Shown here: positions 1-6,115 of the stretch, piece after piece | How positions within the stretch are numbered: position 1 is the stretch's first letter | Layout of the letters: every line of letters starts with the position of its first letter | From: Bacteroidales bacterium | GTDB taxonomy: Bacteria > Bacteroidota > Bacteroidia > Bacteroidales > Tenuifilaceae | Reading direction: 5' to 3' | Length of the DNA: 6,115 bases | Assembly: GCA_008933525.1 (NCBI GenBank) | Contig: WBUV01000208.1 | Coordinates: 1-6,115 of the forward strand | Notes under the pieces: generated by a model | The model's input: the letters and a program-made list of their open reading frames with translations, nothing else | Databases searched by the model: none | What the model was told of the DNA's origin: nothing | Made by a program: the position numbers and the translations under genes

Positions 1-48
1 TCTTTACTCACTATAAAATAAGAATTTTACATAATCCTAATTTCTGAT

Positions 49-969
49 ATGAATAGGAGATTATTATATGTATTGCTAGTTATAGTTGTAGCCGTGTCGG
101 TTACATCATGTAAGTCGTGCAAGGATCCCGATGATTTGAGTCAAGATTTGTTTATCCCTGATTCGATTAAATCGAGTAATCCTCTTCCAGTTTTAGGCAA
201 GCCAGTAATTGATGAGATGATGCAAAATATTGCATCTCCAGTTGAAACTGCCGCTCTTATTAAGGGCCTAAAAATTCCTTTCAACAAGGATTTTTTGGTG
301 AACACTAAGGCTGCTGAAAAGTACAACACTAGTTTTGAAAAAGCTCTAGCTCTAGGAATTTACGGATGTGATTTGGGTTACTTAAACATGTACGAAAAGA
401 CTTCGTTCGTGGTTGATTATATTTCCGTAATAAAAAGATTAGCCGATGATATTCAGGTTGGTCAGTTTTTCGATTTCTCCACTCTAAAGCGTTTAGCAAC
501 AAATAATGAGAATCTAGACTCTTTAATCACCATTTCGCAGCAAAGTTTTAGTAGAATAGACAATTATCTTCGTGAGACTAATAGACCTATGCTTAGTGCT
601 GTTATTGTTGCTGGAGTATGGGTTGAAGGGGCATACCTTACCACACGTGTTGCTCAGATTAGCGATCATAAAAGAATTCGAGAAACATTAGGAGAGCAAA
701 AAACTATTCTAGACTTTTTAGTTAAGGTTTTAGAGGTTTATAAGAGCGATCAAAATATGGCAAAGTTTTTGTCACAGATTGATCAGATTAAAGTATTGTT
801 TGATGATGTTAAGATAACATACGAGAAGGGCGAGATTGAGATGATTGAGGTTAATGGAGAGTTAACTTTTGTTCAAAATGATAAACAGATTGTTGAGATG
901 AGCGATGAAACTTACAATAAAATTATTGAGAGTATTCAGAGTCTTCGAGCCGATCTTACTAAACTTTAG
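49..969 (+). CDS. Predicted lipoprotein of unknown function (306 aa)
   Basis: I do not recognise a named family. The N-terminus is a lipoprotein signal peptide: Arg at residues 3-4, a hydrophobic stretch at about 5-18, and the lipobox V-T-S-C with the lipidated Cys at residue 21. An acidic stretch (D26, D28, D29) follows closely. In Bacteroidota, acidic residues just after the Cys can direct lipoproteins to the outer-membrane surface, so surface display is possible but inferred. The mature part looks mostly helical. It includes a G-I-Y-G-C-D-L-G-Y segment at about 103-111, L-A-D-D at 131-134, and a hydrophobic glycine-containing stretch at about 182-196. The last 50 residues are charged and include a short probable beta pair near 262-275. 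The start at 49 is the only one that gives a complete signal peptide. No clear Shine-Dalgarno or promoter is visible in the 48 bases before it, so it may belong to a transcript starting outside the window. The next gene follows after 14 bp, suggesting co-transcription. The reading frame is solid; the function is unknown. Confidence 0.88.
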   Translation: MNRRLLYVLLVIVVAVSVTSCKSCKDPDDLSQDLFIPDSIKSSNPLPVLGKPVIDEMMQNIASPVETAALIKGLKIPFNKDFLVNTKAAEKYNTSFEKALALGIYGCDLGYLNMYEKTSFVVDYISVIKRLADDIQVGQFFDFSTLKRLATNNENLDSLITISQQSFSRIDNYLRETNRPMLSAVIVAGVWVEGAYLTTRVAQISDHKRIRETLGEQKTILDFLVKVLEVYKSDQNMAKFLSQIDQIKVLFDDVKITYEKGEIEMIEVNGELTFVQNDKQIVEMSDETYNKIIESIQSLRADLTKL

Positions 970-983
970 GAAATTATTTAGTT

Positions 984-1421
984 ATGAAAAGAATACTTTT
1001 CGCTTTTTCAATATTAGTGTTTGGGCTAGTGCTTACCAATAGCGCAAAGGCTCAATCGGAGGAGGAGTTGGTTCAGATTTGTGGTATGATTGCCAAGGAA
1101 GCCACATTTCTTAAAGATTTTCGTATTAAGCTAGATGCTGGAGACCCACCTCCAGTACAAAGAATCCCCGTTATCTTGAAGAAAGACGTTAAGTACAGGT
1201 TCACTGTATGTAATTCTAAAGATTTTGAGGGTAAAGTTATTCTTCAACTTTACGATAACAATAGAATGCTCGCAACAACCTATGTAATAGCTTCAGGGAA
1301 AGATTATCCTTCAATAGATTGGGTTTGTTCAAAAACCGGAGCTTATCACTTGTTTTTTACTTTCCGCGATGGCAAAGCCGGTCTTGCAGTAGGGCTACTC
1401 TCCATGGTTGAGATGATGTAG
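984..1421 (+). CDS. Predicted secreted protein, possible beta-sandwich (145 aa)
   Basis: A small exported protein that I cannot assign to a named family. Residues 1-23 form a Sec signal peptide: Lys-Arg at 2-3, a hydrophobic core at about 4-17, and an A-K-A cleavage site, giving a mature protein that begins with Gln24. The mature part of about 122 residues has alternating hydrophobic strands, notably V-K-Y-R-F-T-V at about 69-75, V-I-L-Q-L-Y-D at 85-91 and Y-H-L-F-F-T-F near 121-127. It ends with a Gly-rich strand around D-G-K-A-G at 129-133. This pattern resembles a compact beta-sandwich of the kind seen in pre-peptidase C-terminal or carbohydrate-binding-like domains, but that is a fold guess. 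Three Cys (33, 76, 114) could allow one disulfide. It starts 14 bp after the lipoprotein gene and is followed by a strong terminator, so it is probably the last gene of that operon. An AGGA overlapping the preceding stop lies about 12 bases before the ATG and is a weak ribosome-site candidate. Confidence 0.87.
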   Translation: MKRILFAFSILVFGLVLTNSAKAQSEEELVQICGMIAKEATFLKDFRIKLDAGDPPPVQRIPVILKKDVKYRFTVCNSKDFEGKVILQLYDNNRMLATTYVIASGKDYPSIDWVCSKTGAYHLFFTFRDGKAGLAVGLLSMVEMM

Positions 1422-1440
1422 AACTTAAGATATCTACCAT

Positions 1441-1475
1441 AAATAGTCTTACCCAAAAGGTAAGACTATTTTTTT
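1441..1475 (+). terminator. Intrinsic terminator after the lipoprotein/secreted-protein pair
   Basis: A perfect 13-bp stem (1441-1453 with 1459-1471) encloses the 5-base loop CAAAA. A run of seven T (1469-1475) closes and follows the stem. It begins 20 bases after the stop codon of the 145-residue gene, and it separates that transcript from the mut operon. The opposite strand has only a three-base T stretch after the stem, so it probably works mainly in the forward direction. Confidence 0.93.
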
Positions 1476-1643
1476 ATGAGTATAACTTCTGTTCAATTAT
1501 ACTTTTTGTTGTCCCATGCGTTCTGAACTTTGTTAAATCTGTTCATCGTTGTATTTATTTCTATTCATAATTCCATTTTTTAATCAGATCATTCAAATAG
1601 TTGGTTATGCTTAACAGCATCATTGCTTTAATTATTGCCGTAA

Positions 1644-1677
1644 ATTGCATTCTCATTTACATCATTTTATAACTTTG
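1644..1677 (+). promoter_or_regulatory. Probable Bacteroidota-type promoter for mutAB
   Basis: TAACTTTG at 1670-1677 matches the Bacteroidota -7 consensus TAnnTTTG exactly. A partial -33 element, ATTG at 1644-1647, lies 22 bases upstream, slightly longer than the usual spacing of about 19-21. Transcription would start at about 1682-1685, giving a leader of only some 20 bases before the mutA ATG at 1704. That leader is too short to hold a riboswitch. No other match to the -7 consensus stands out in the 282-bp gap. Confidence 0.62.
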
Positions 1678-1703
1678 CAATCCGAAATCCAAATAGTCTG
1701 ATT

Positions 1704-3584
1704 ATGGCAGAAAAAAGCAACGAAAAGCTTTTTACCGAATTTCCCCCAGTTTCAACACAGGAGTGGGAAGCGGTAATACGCGAGGATTTGAAAGGAGCCG
1801 ATTACGATAAGAAATTGATTTGGAAAACTATCGAGGGCATCAATGTTAAGCCCTACTATCGCTCCGAGGACCTTGCTAATATCGAAACAACCTATGTGAA
1901 ACCCGGACAATTCCCTTATGTTCGTGGTAATCACGAGAAGGGCAATCCTTGGTTAATTCGTCAGGACATTGAGGTTTGCTTAGACAAACCAACCGATGCC
2001 AACCGTAAAGCCATTGATATGCTTGCAAAGGGTGTTGAATCGTTAGGATTCAATCTTTGCAATGAGTGTGAGCCCACTCTCGATTCCATAAGCCGCTTGC
2101 TTAAGGATATCGACCTAAATCAGGTTGAAATTAATTTTACTGGAGGTTTTGCAACTGCAAAGGCGTTACCTTTCATCGTAAAATTCTTGGAGCAAAGTCG
2201 TTTCGATGCTCAAAAAATTCGATTCTCTATCGATTACAGTCCATTAACATCGCTATCGTTAAACGGTAAGTTCTGCTGCGATAACGACGCTTCGTTCGAA
2301 GGGTTAGTTTCGGTTATACTTGTTGTTAAGAATTTCCCTAATTTCAGGGTGATTGGCGTTAACGGAAATATTTTCCACAATAGCGGTTCGTCTATTGTTC
2401 AGGAGTTAGGTTTTGCGCTTGCAATGGCTAGCAACTATCTAACAGTTTTAACAGAGAAAGGTTTTACTGTTGATGAGGTTGCAACCAGAATGAGCTTCAA
2501 CTTTGCAATTAGCTCCAACTATTTTATGGAGATTGCAAAGTTCCGTGCAGCACGTTTGCTGTGGGCCAAAATGGTTGAGGTTTACAATCCTACATCGGCC
2601 AAATCTTCTCAAATGAGAATCCACGCTGAGACTAGCCGTTGGAATAAAACCGTTTACGATGCCTATGTAAATATGCTTCGTACAACTACCGAGGGAATGT
2701 CGGCAGTGCTTGCAGGTGTTGATTCTTTGACAGTTCTTCCATTCGATGCACCATATGCTGATTCATCAATCTTCTCAGAGAGAATTGCTCGCAACCAGCA
2801 GTTGCTTCTTCGCGAGGAATCCTACTTAGGCCAAGTTGCTGACCCTTCTGCTGGAAGTTACTATATCGAGAATTTAACCATCTCTATTGCAGAAAACGCT
2901 TGGAGTCAATTCTTGAAAGTTGAGGATATGGGTGGATATAAGGAATCGTTCATCAGCGGTTATGTTCAGGCTCAAATTGCTGAAGTTTCCAACAAGCGCG
3001 ATACAAATATTGCAAATCGTCGTGAGACTGTTCTTGGAACCAACCAGTATCCTAATTTCAACGAGATTGCTGATGCAAAGGCTGTAAGTGCGGATGCGGT
3101 TACCCGCAAAGCATCAGAAAAACCTGCCGATGCAATTGCACTGCCTTTGGTTCCTTACCGTGGTGCTCAGGCTTTTGAGGCGTTACGTTACAGAACCGAT
3201 GTTAGCGGACGTCGTCCAAAGGTGTTTATGCTAACACTGGGTAGTTTGGCAATGCGCAGAGCAAGAGCACAGTTTAGCTGCAACTTCTTTGCTGTGGCAG
3301 GCTTTGAGGTGATTGATAATATTGGCTTCAAAACTGTTGACGAAGGTGTTAAGGCTGCTCTTGATGCAAAATCCGATATCATTGTTATTTGTAGTTCCGA
3401 TGAGGAGTACGCAACACTTGCAGTTGAGGCATTTGAAAAATTGAACGGTAAAGCAATTTATGTAGTTGCTGGTGACCCTGCTTGCAAGCCCGAACTAGAG
3501 GCTAAAGGAATAAAAAACTACATCAATGTGAAGAGCAACTTGCTAGAGACATTGAAAGGTTATCAAAATCTTTTAAATATTTAA
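1704..3584 (+). CDS. mutA: Methylmalonyl-CoA mutase small subunit (non-catalytic, MutA)
   Basis: This is the small (beta) subunit of adenosylcobalamin-dependent methylmalonyl-CoA mutase, a cytoplasmic partner of MutB in a heterodimer. At 626 residues it is close to the usual family length. It has a TIM-barrel-like N-terminal part (about 40-395), a linker, and a C-terminal flavodoxin-like domain from about 504. It is a paralogue of MutB: both share PW-x-x-RQ (82-87 here) and a nearly identical stretch, [16 protein letters not shown] at 274-289. Catalytic features are gone. The position of the MutB active-site Tyr is Asp88, the region matching the substrate His of MutB reads N-I-F-H-N-S-G (222-228), and the cobalamin motif DxHxxG is replaced by Leu515, Met517 and Ala520. 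This is normal for MutA and is not decay. A CxxC (119, 122) and adjacent Cys (191-192) are present, with no role I can assign. The start at 1704 lies just after a promoter and has no clear Shine-Dalgarno sequence, as is common in Bacteroidota. Confidence 0.96.
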   Translation: MAEKSNEKLFTEFPPVSTQEWEAVIREDLKGADYDKKLIWKTIEGINVKPYYRSEDLANIETTYVKPGQFPYVRGNHEKGNPWLIRQDIEVCLDKPTDANRKAIDMLAKGVESLGFNLCNECEPTLDSISRLLKDIDLNQVEINFTGGFATAKALPFIVKFLEQSRFDAQKIRFSIDYSPLTSLSLNGKFCCDNDASFEGLVSVILVVKNFPNFRVIGVNGNIFHNSGSSIVQELGFALAMASNYLTVLTEKGFTVDEVATRMSFNFAISSNYFMEIAKFRAARLLWAKMVEVYNPTSAKSSQMRIHAETSRWNKTVYDAYVNMLRTTTEGMSAVLAGVDSLTVLPFDAPYADSSIFSERIARNQQLLLREESYLGQVADPSAGSYYIENLTISIAENAWSQFLKVEDMGGYKESFISGYVQAQIAEVSNKRDTNIANRRETVLGTNQYPNFNEIADAKAVSADAVTRKASEKPADAIALPLVPYRGAQAFEALRYRTDVSGRRPKVFMLTLGSLAMRRARAQFSCNFFAVAGFEVIDNIGFKTVDEGVKAALDAKSDIIVICSSDEEYATLAVEAFEKLNGKAIYVVAGDPACKPELEAKGIKNYINVKSNLLETLKGYQNLLNI

Positions 3585-3653
3585 TTAAACGCTAAGCCGC
3601 AAAGCATTTATGGGCTATTTGATTTTTTAGCGTCATAGCGTCTTTGCGTTTAA
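3585..3653. repeat. Imperfect inverted-repeat element between mutA and mutB
   Basis: Starting immediately after the mutA stop, TTAAACGC (3585-3592) pairs perfectly with GCGTTTAA (3646-3653). The stem then continues through AAG/CTT (3594-3596 with 3642-3644) and CGC/GCG (3598-3600 with 3638-3640), each separated by a single mismatch. The right arm contains an 8-base tandem, TAGCGTCA then TAGCGTCT (3628-3643). The element fills most of the 81-bp gap and ends 12 bases before the mutB ATG. There is no T-run just after the stem, so it is not a standard terminator. It could be a dispersed intergenic repeat, or an mRNA structure that tunes MutB translation or protects one part of the transcript. The sequence shows the pairing; the role is inference. 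Confidence 0.7.
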
Positions 3654-3665
3654 ACAAAAGAAATT

Positions 3666-5801
3666 ATGAAACCAGATTATAAGAAAATCAATATAAAGGA
3701 GGTTAAAGCCGATAAGAGCGGTTCTAATCTTGAGGCCGACTGGTTAACACCTGAGCGTATTCCAGTTAAGCCTGCATATACTGCCAACGATTTGGAAAAT
3801 ATGGAGCACCTAAACTATGCTGCAGGTTTGCCACCATTCCTTCGTGGTCCGTATAGTACAATGTATGTAATGAAACCTTGGACTGTTCGTCAGTATGCAG
3901 GTTTCTCAACTGCCGAAGAATCAAATGCTTTCTATCGTCGTAACTTGGCTGCAGGCCAAATGGGACTTTCAGTTGCATTCGACCTAGCAACACACCGTGG
4001 ATACGATTCAGACCACGAGCGTGTTGTGGGTGATGTTGGTAAGGCTGGTGTGGCTATCGATTCTGTTGAGGATATGAAAATTCTGTTCGATGGTATTCCA
4101 TTGAATAAGATGTCCGTATCTATGACAATGAACGGTGCCGTATTGCCTGTGCTAGCATTCTATATTGTTGCTGCTTTGGAACAAGGTGCTACCCTTGAGC
4201 AACTAAGTGGTACAATTCAGAACGATATTTTAAAAGAGTTTATGGTGCGTAATACATACATCTACCCACCAGAATTCTCAATGAAGATTATTGCCGATAT
4301 TTTCGAGTATACATCGAAGAATATGCCAAAGTTCAACAGCATCTCTATCTCAGGCTATCATATGCAGGAGGCTGGAGCAACTGCTGATATTGAGTTAGCA
4401 TATACCTTGGCCGATGGTTTGGAGTACTTACGTACCGGAACCAAGGCTGGTATCGATATTGATGCTTTTGCGCCTCGCTTATCGTTCTTCTGGGCAGTTG
4501 GTATGAACCACTTTATGGAGATTGCCAAAATGCGTGCTGCTCGTTTACTTTGGGCTAAAATTGTGAAACAATTCAATCCAAAGAATCCAAAATCATTAGC
4601 GCTAAGAACACATAGTCAAACATCGGGATGGAGCTTAACAGAGCAAGATCCATTCAACAACGTAGCTCGTACTTGTATTGAGGCTATGGCTGCAGCACTT
4701 GGTCATACACAAAGTTTGCACACCAACGCTTTGGACGAGGCAATTGCACTTCCAACAGATTTCTCTGCTCGTATTGCTCGTAATACACAGCTTTACATTC
4801 AGGAGGAAACCAACGTTTGTAAGGCCGTTGATCCTTGGGCAGGTTCATACTATGTTGAGCATTTAACCCACGAGATTGCGCATAAGGCTTGGAAACTTAT
4901 TCAGGAGGTTGAAGAGCTAGGTGGAATGTCGAAAGCAATTGAGACAGGTGTTCCAAAAATGCGTATCGAGGAGGCTGCTGCTCGTAAACAGGCTCGTATC
5001 GACTCTTGCAAGGATACAATTGTTGGTATTAATAAGTACCGCTTGGAGAAGGAAGACCCAATTGAAATTCTTGACGTTGATAACACCGCAGTACGTGAGG
5101 CTCAAATTCGTAGATTGCAAAAACTACGCGCTGAGCGGAATGAAGCCGAGGTTAAAGCAGCGCTTGAGGCAATTACCCGTTGCGTTGAAACCAAGCAAGG
5201 CAACTTACTTGAACTTTCGGTTGATGCTGCAATGAAACGTGCAACTTTAGGTGAAATTTCATACGCTTGCGAGAAAGTGGTTGGCCGCTACAAAGCAGTT
5301 ATCCGCTCAATCTCTGGCGTTTATTCAGCTGAATCTATGGACGATAATAGTTATAAAAAAGCCAAGGAACTTTGCGAGAAGTTTGCAAAGCAAGAAGGTC
5401 GTCAACCACGTATTATGATTGCCAAAATGGGTCAGGATGGTCATGACCGTGGCGCTAAGGTGGTTGCAACTGGTTATGCCGATATCGGCTTTGATGTTGA
5501 TATGGGTCCATTGTTCCAAACCCCAGCCGAGGCTGCTAAACAAGCTGTTGAGAACGATGTTCACGTTCTTGGAGTATCGAGTCTTGCTGCAGGTCACAAA
5601 ACTTTAGTTCCTCAGGTAATGGAAGAACTTAAGAAGTTGGGTCGCGAGGATATTATGGTAATTGTTGGTGGGGTTATTCCTGCACAGGATTATCAATACC
5701 TATACGACCACGGTGTAGTAGGAATCTTTGGTCCTGGAACCTCTGTATCTACCGCAGCAACAAAGATTCTCGAAATCTTACTGGAGAAATTCTCAGAGTA
5801 G
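3666..5801 (+). CDS. mutB: Methylmalonyl-CoA mutase large subunit (catalytic, MutB)
   Basis: This catalytic subunit carries out the adenosylcobalamin radical rearrangement between (R)-methylmalonyl-CoA and succinyl-CoA, for propionate formation or propionyl-CoA assimilation. At 711 residues it is full length, against about 728 in Propionibacterium. The TIM barrel spans about 40-395 and the cobalamin domain about 580-711. The N-terminal two thirds aligns to the Propionibacterium enzyme with a constant offset of 12. This places the active-site Tyr89, Gln197, Arg207 and His244 at Tyr77, Gln185, Arg195 and His232, all conserved. The base-off/His-on motif is intact: D591-x-H593-x-x-G596, then S638-x-L640 and G668-G669, with His593 as the cobalt ligand. 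One departure is Lys70 where Arg82, a CoA-tail contact, is usual. The gene follows mutA after an 81-bp gap with no internal TAnnTTTG promoter, so the two are probably co-transcribed. The start at 3666 is preceded by A-rich sequence (AAAAGAAATT) with no strong Shine-Dalgarno. Confidence 0.98.
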   Translation: MKPDYKKINIKEVKADKSGSNLEADWLTPERIPVKPAYTANDLENMEHLNYAAGLPPFLRGPYSTMYVMKPWTVRQYAGFSTAEESNAFYRRNLAAGQMGLSVAFDLATHRGYDSDHERVVGDVGKAGVAIDSVEDMKILFDGIPLNKMSVSMTMNGAVLPVLAFYIVAALEQGATLEQLSGTIQNDILKEFMVRNTYIYPPEFSMKIIADIFEYTSKNMPKFNSISISGYHMQEAGATADIELAYTLADGLEYLRTGTKAGIDIDAFAPRLSFFWAVGMNHFMEIAKMRAARLLWAKIVKQFNPKNPKSLALRTHSQTSGWSLTEQDPFNNVARTCIEAMAAALGHTQSLHTNALDEAIALPTDFSARIARNTQLYIQEETNVCKAVDPWAGSYYVEHLTHEIAHKAWKLIQEVEELGGMSKAIETGVPKMRIEEAAARKQARIDSCKDTIVGINKYRLEKEDPIEILDVDNTAVREAQIRRLQKLRAERNEAEVKAALEAITRCVETKQGNLLELSVDAAMKRATLGEISYACEKVVGRYKAVIRSISGVYSAESMDDNSYKKAKELCEKFAKQEGRQPRIMIAKMGQDGHDRGAKVVATGYADIGFDVDMGPLFQTPAEAAKQAVENDVHVLGVSSLAAGHKTLVPQVMEELKKLGREDIMVIVGGVIPAQDYQYLYDHGVVGIFGPGTSVSTAATKILEILLEKFSE

Positions 5802-5820
5802 TAAAGTTTATATTTTTTGG

Positions 5821-5854
5821 AAATGCCTGCTCTTATTGGAGTGGGCATTTTTTT
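5821..5854 (+). terminator. Intrinsic terminator of the mut operon
   Basis: A 12-bp stem (5821-5832 with 5839-5850) includes two adjacent G-U pairs near the loop. It encloses a 6-base loop (5833-5838) and runs into seven T (5848-5854). It starts 19 bases after the mutB stop codon, so it is the natural end of the mutAB transcript. Confidence 0.9.
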
Positions 5855-5859
5855 GATAT

Positions 5860-5894
5860 TACCCCCTCAAGGGTTTCAAACCCTTGAGGGGGTA
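5860..5894. repeat. Near-perfect 35-bp GC-rich palindrome
   Basis: The arms at 5860-5876 and 5878-5894 are exact reverse complements over 17 bases, with a single central C at 5877. The core reads CCCTCAAGGG on one side and CCCTTGAGGG on the other, around TTTCAAA. It is much richer in G and C than the DNA around it, has no T-run after it, and sits between the mut terminator and the next promoter, so it is not the terminator itself. It may be a REP-like dispersed element or a protein-binding site. I have the impression that similar palindromes are common between genes in Bacteroidota, but this cannot be confirmed here. Confidence 0.85.
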
Positions 5895-5897
5895 GCG

Positions 5898-5927
5898 TTG
5901 TGTATTTATCTATTTTTAATAACTTTG
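5898..5927 (+). promoter_or_regulatory. Bacteroidota-type promoter for the truncated secreted-protein gene
   Basis: TTG at 5898-5900 serves as the -33 element and TAACTTTG at 5920-5927 as the -7 element (consensus TAnnTTTG), with the typical 19-base spacing. Transcription would begin at about 5932-5935, leaving a leader of about 40 bases before the ATG at 5974. The -33 element begins three bases after the end of the 35-bp palindrome, so anything binding the palindrome could affect this promoter. Confidence 0.75.
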
Positions 5928-5973
5928 GTAAGATGTTTGATAAAGTTTAGACAATAGAATAAAAAACAACGCT

Positions 5974-6115
5974 ATGAAAAAGCAAATTACAGTAATATCA
6001 GCATTAATGGTTGCAATGCTTATTTGCATCAACCTAAATTCAGTGGCACAAATCGATAAAGGGAGGCAAACCCTTGAAGATGTTATAGCTGAACAGGAGC
6101 AGAATGTTTATACAC
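5974..6115 (+). CDS. Secreted protein, N-terminal part only (cut by window end)
   Basis: An open frame begins at ATG 5974 and runs off the window after 47 codons. The start encodes a clear Sec signal peptide: Lys at residues 2-3, a hydrophobic core at about 5-19, and a cleavage site S-V-A before Gln26, so the mature protein would begin Q-I-D-K-G-R-Q. The visible mature part (T-L-E-D-V-I-A-E-Q-E-Q-N-V) is polar and probably helical. A well-formed promoter lies 46 bases upstream, which supports this as a real gene with its own transcript. Ribosome binding would rely on A-rich sequence (AATAAAAAACAAC), as is usual in this phylum. Too little is visible to name a family. Confidence 0.8.
   Translation, partial: MKKQITVISALMVAMLICINLNSVAQIDKGRQTLEDVIAEQEQNVYT

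Noticed and set aside
1..48. A promoter for the lipoprotein gene at the window start
   Set aside because: The 48 bases are AT-rich but contain no clear TAnnTTTG with a suitably spaced -33 element, and the upstream context is cut off.
1581..1704. TAATCAGA (1581-1588) inverted against TCTGATTA (1697-1704), and CAAATAGT repeated directly at 1594-1601 and 1690-1697
   Set aside because: Matches of eight bases are expected by chance within an AT-rich gap of this size, and the spacing does not resemble a known operator.
1704..3584. MutA as a decayed pseudogene because the cobalamin-binding motif is missing
   Set aside because: The frame is intact and of normal length, and loss of this motif is the standard feature of the small subunit.
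3585..3665. Separate promoter or terminator for mutB in the gap after mutA
   Set aside because: There is no TAnnTTTG match and no T-run placed after the hairpin, so neither an internal promoter nor intrinsic termination is supported.
4921..5235. 104-residue open frame in another plus-strand frame inside mutB
   Set aside because: It overlaps the conserved MutB linker region, and its protein has the Leu/Arg-rich composition typical of an out-of-frame reading.
5325..5597. 90-residue open frame on the minus strand inside mutB
   Set aside because: It lies wholly within the well-supported mutB coding region, encodes nothing recognisable, and has no promoter or ribosome site of its own; it is a shadow of the real frame.

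Overview
This window reads as ordinary chromosomal DNA of a Bacteroidota member, probably Bacteroidia. The evidence is two promoters with a TAnnTTTG -7 box, start codons without strong Shine-Dalgarno sequences, a lipoprotein with an acidic stretch just after its lipid-attachment cysteine, secreted proteins whose mature form would start with Gln, and a methylmalonyl-CoA mutase pair of the Bacteroides/Porphyromonas kind. I cannot name a genus. I see no phage, transposase, CRISPR, tRNA or rRNA, and no new multi-gene system.

Layout. Positions 49-1421 hold two closely spaced genes (14 bp apart) for exported proteins of unknown function: a 306-residue lipoprotein and a 145-residue secreted protein. 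They end at a strong intrinsic terminator (1441-1475). The rest of the 282-bp gap (1422-1703) is AT-rich and holds nothing I can support except a promoter at about 1644-1677. This promoter precedes mutA (1704-3584) and mutB (3666-5801), the small and large subunits of adenosylcobalamin-dependent methylmalonyl-CoA mutase. The two subunit genes are separated by 81 bp, almost all of it an imperfect inverted-repeat element. The mut operon ends at an intrinsic terminator (5821-5854). A near-perfect GC-rich palindrome (5860-5894) follows, then a well-formed Bacteroidota promoter (5898-5927) and the first 47 codons of another secreted protein, cut by the window edge.

How the genes work together. MutA and MutB form a heterodimer that interconverts succinyl-CoA and (R)-methylmalonyl-CoA. 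In Bacteroidota this commonly serves the succinate-to-propionate route, though propionyl-CoA assimilation in the reverse direction is also possible. The partner enzymes (epimerase, decarboxylase, MeaB chaperone) are not in the window. MutB keeps the cobalamin-binding and active-site residues I could check. MutA has lost them, as expected of the non-catalytic subunit. The two upstream genes have no visible functional link to the mutase, and a terminator separates them from it.

The points most worth a second look are the two intergenic inverted repeats, a Lys in place of a usual CoA-contacting Arg in MutB, and the uncharacterised upstream lipoprotein/secreted pair.
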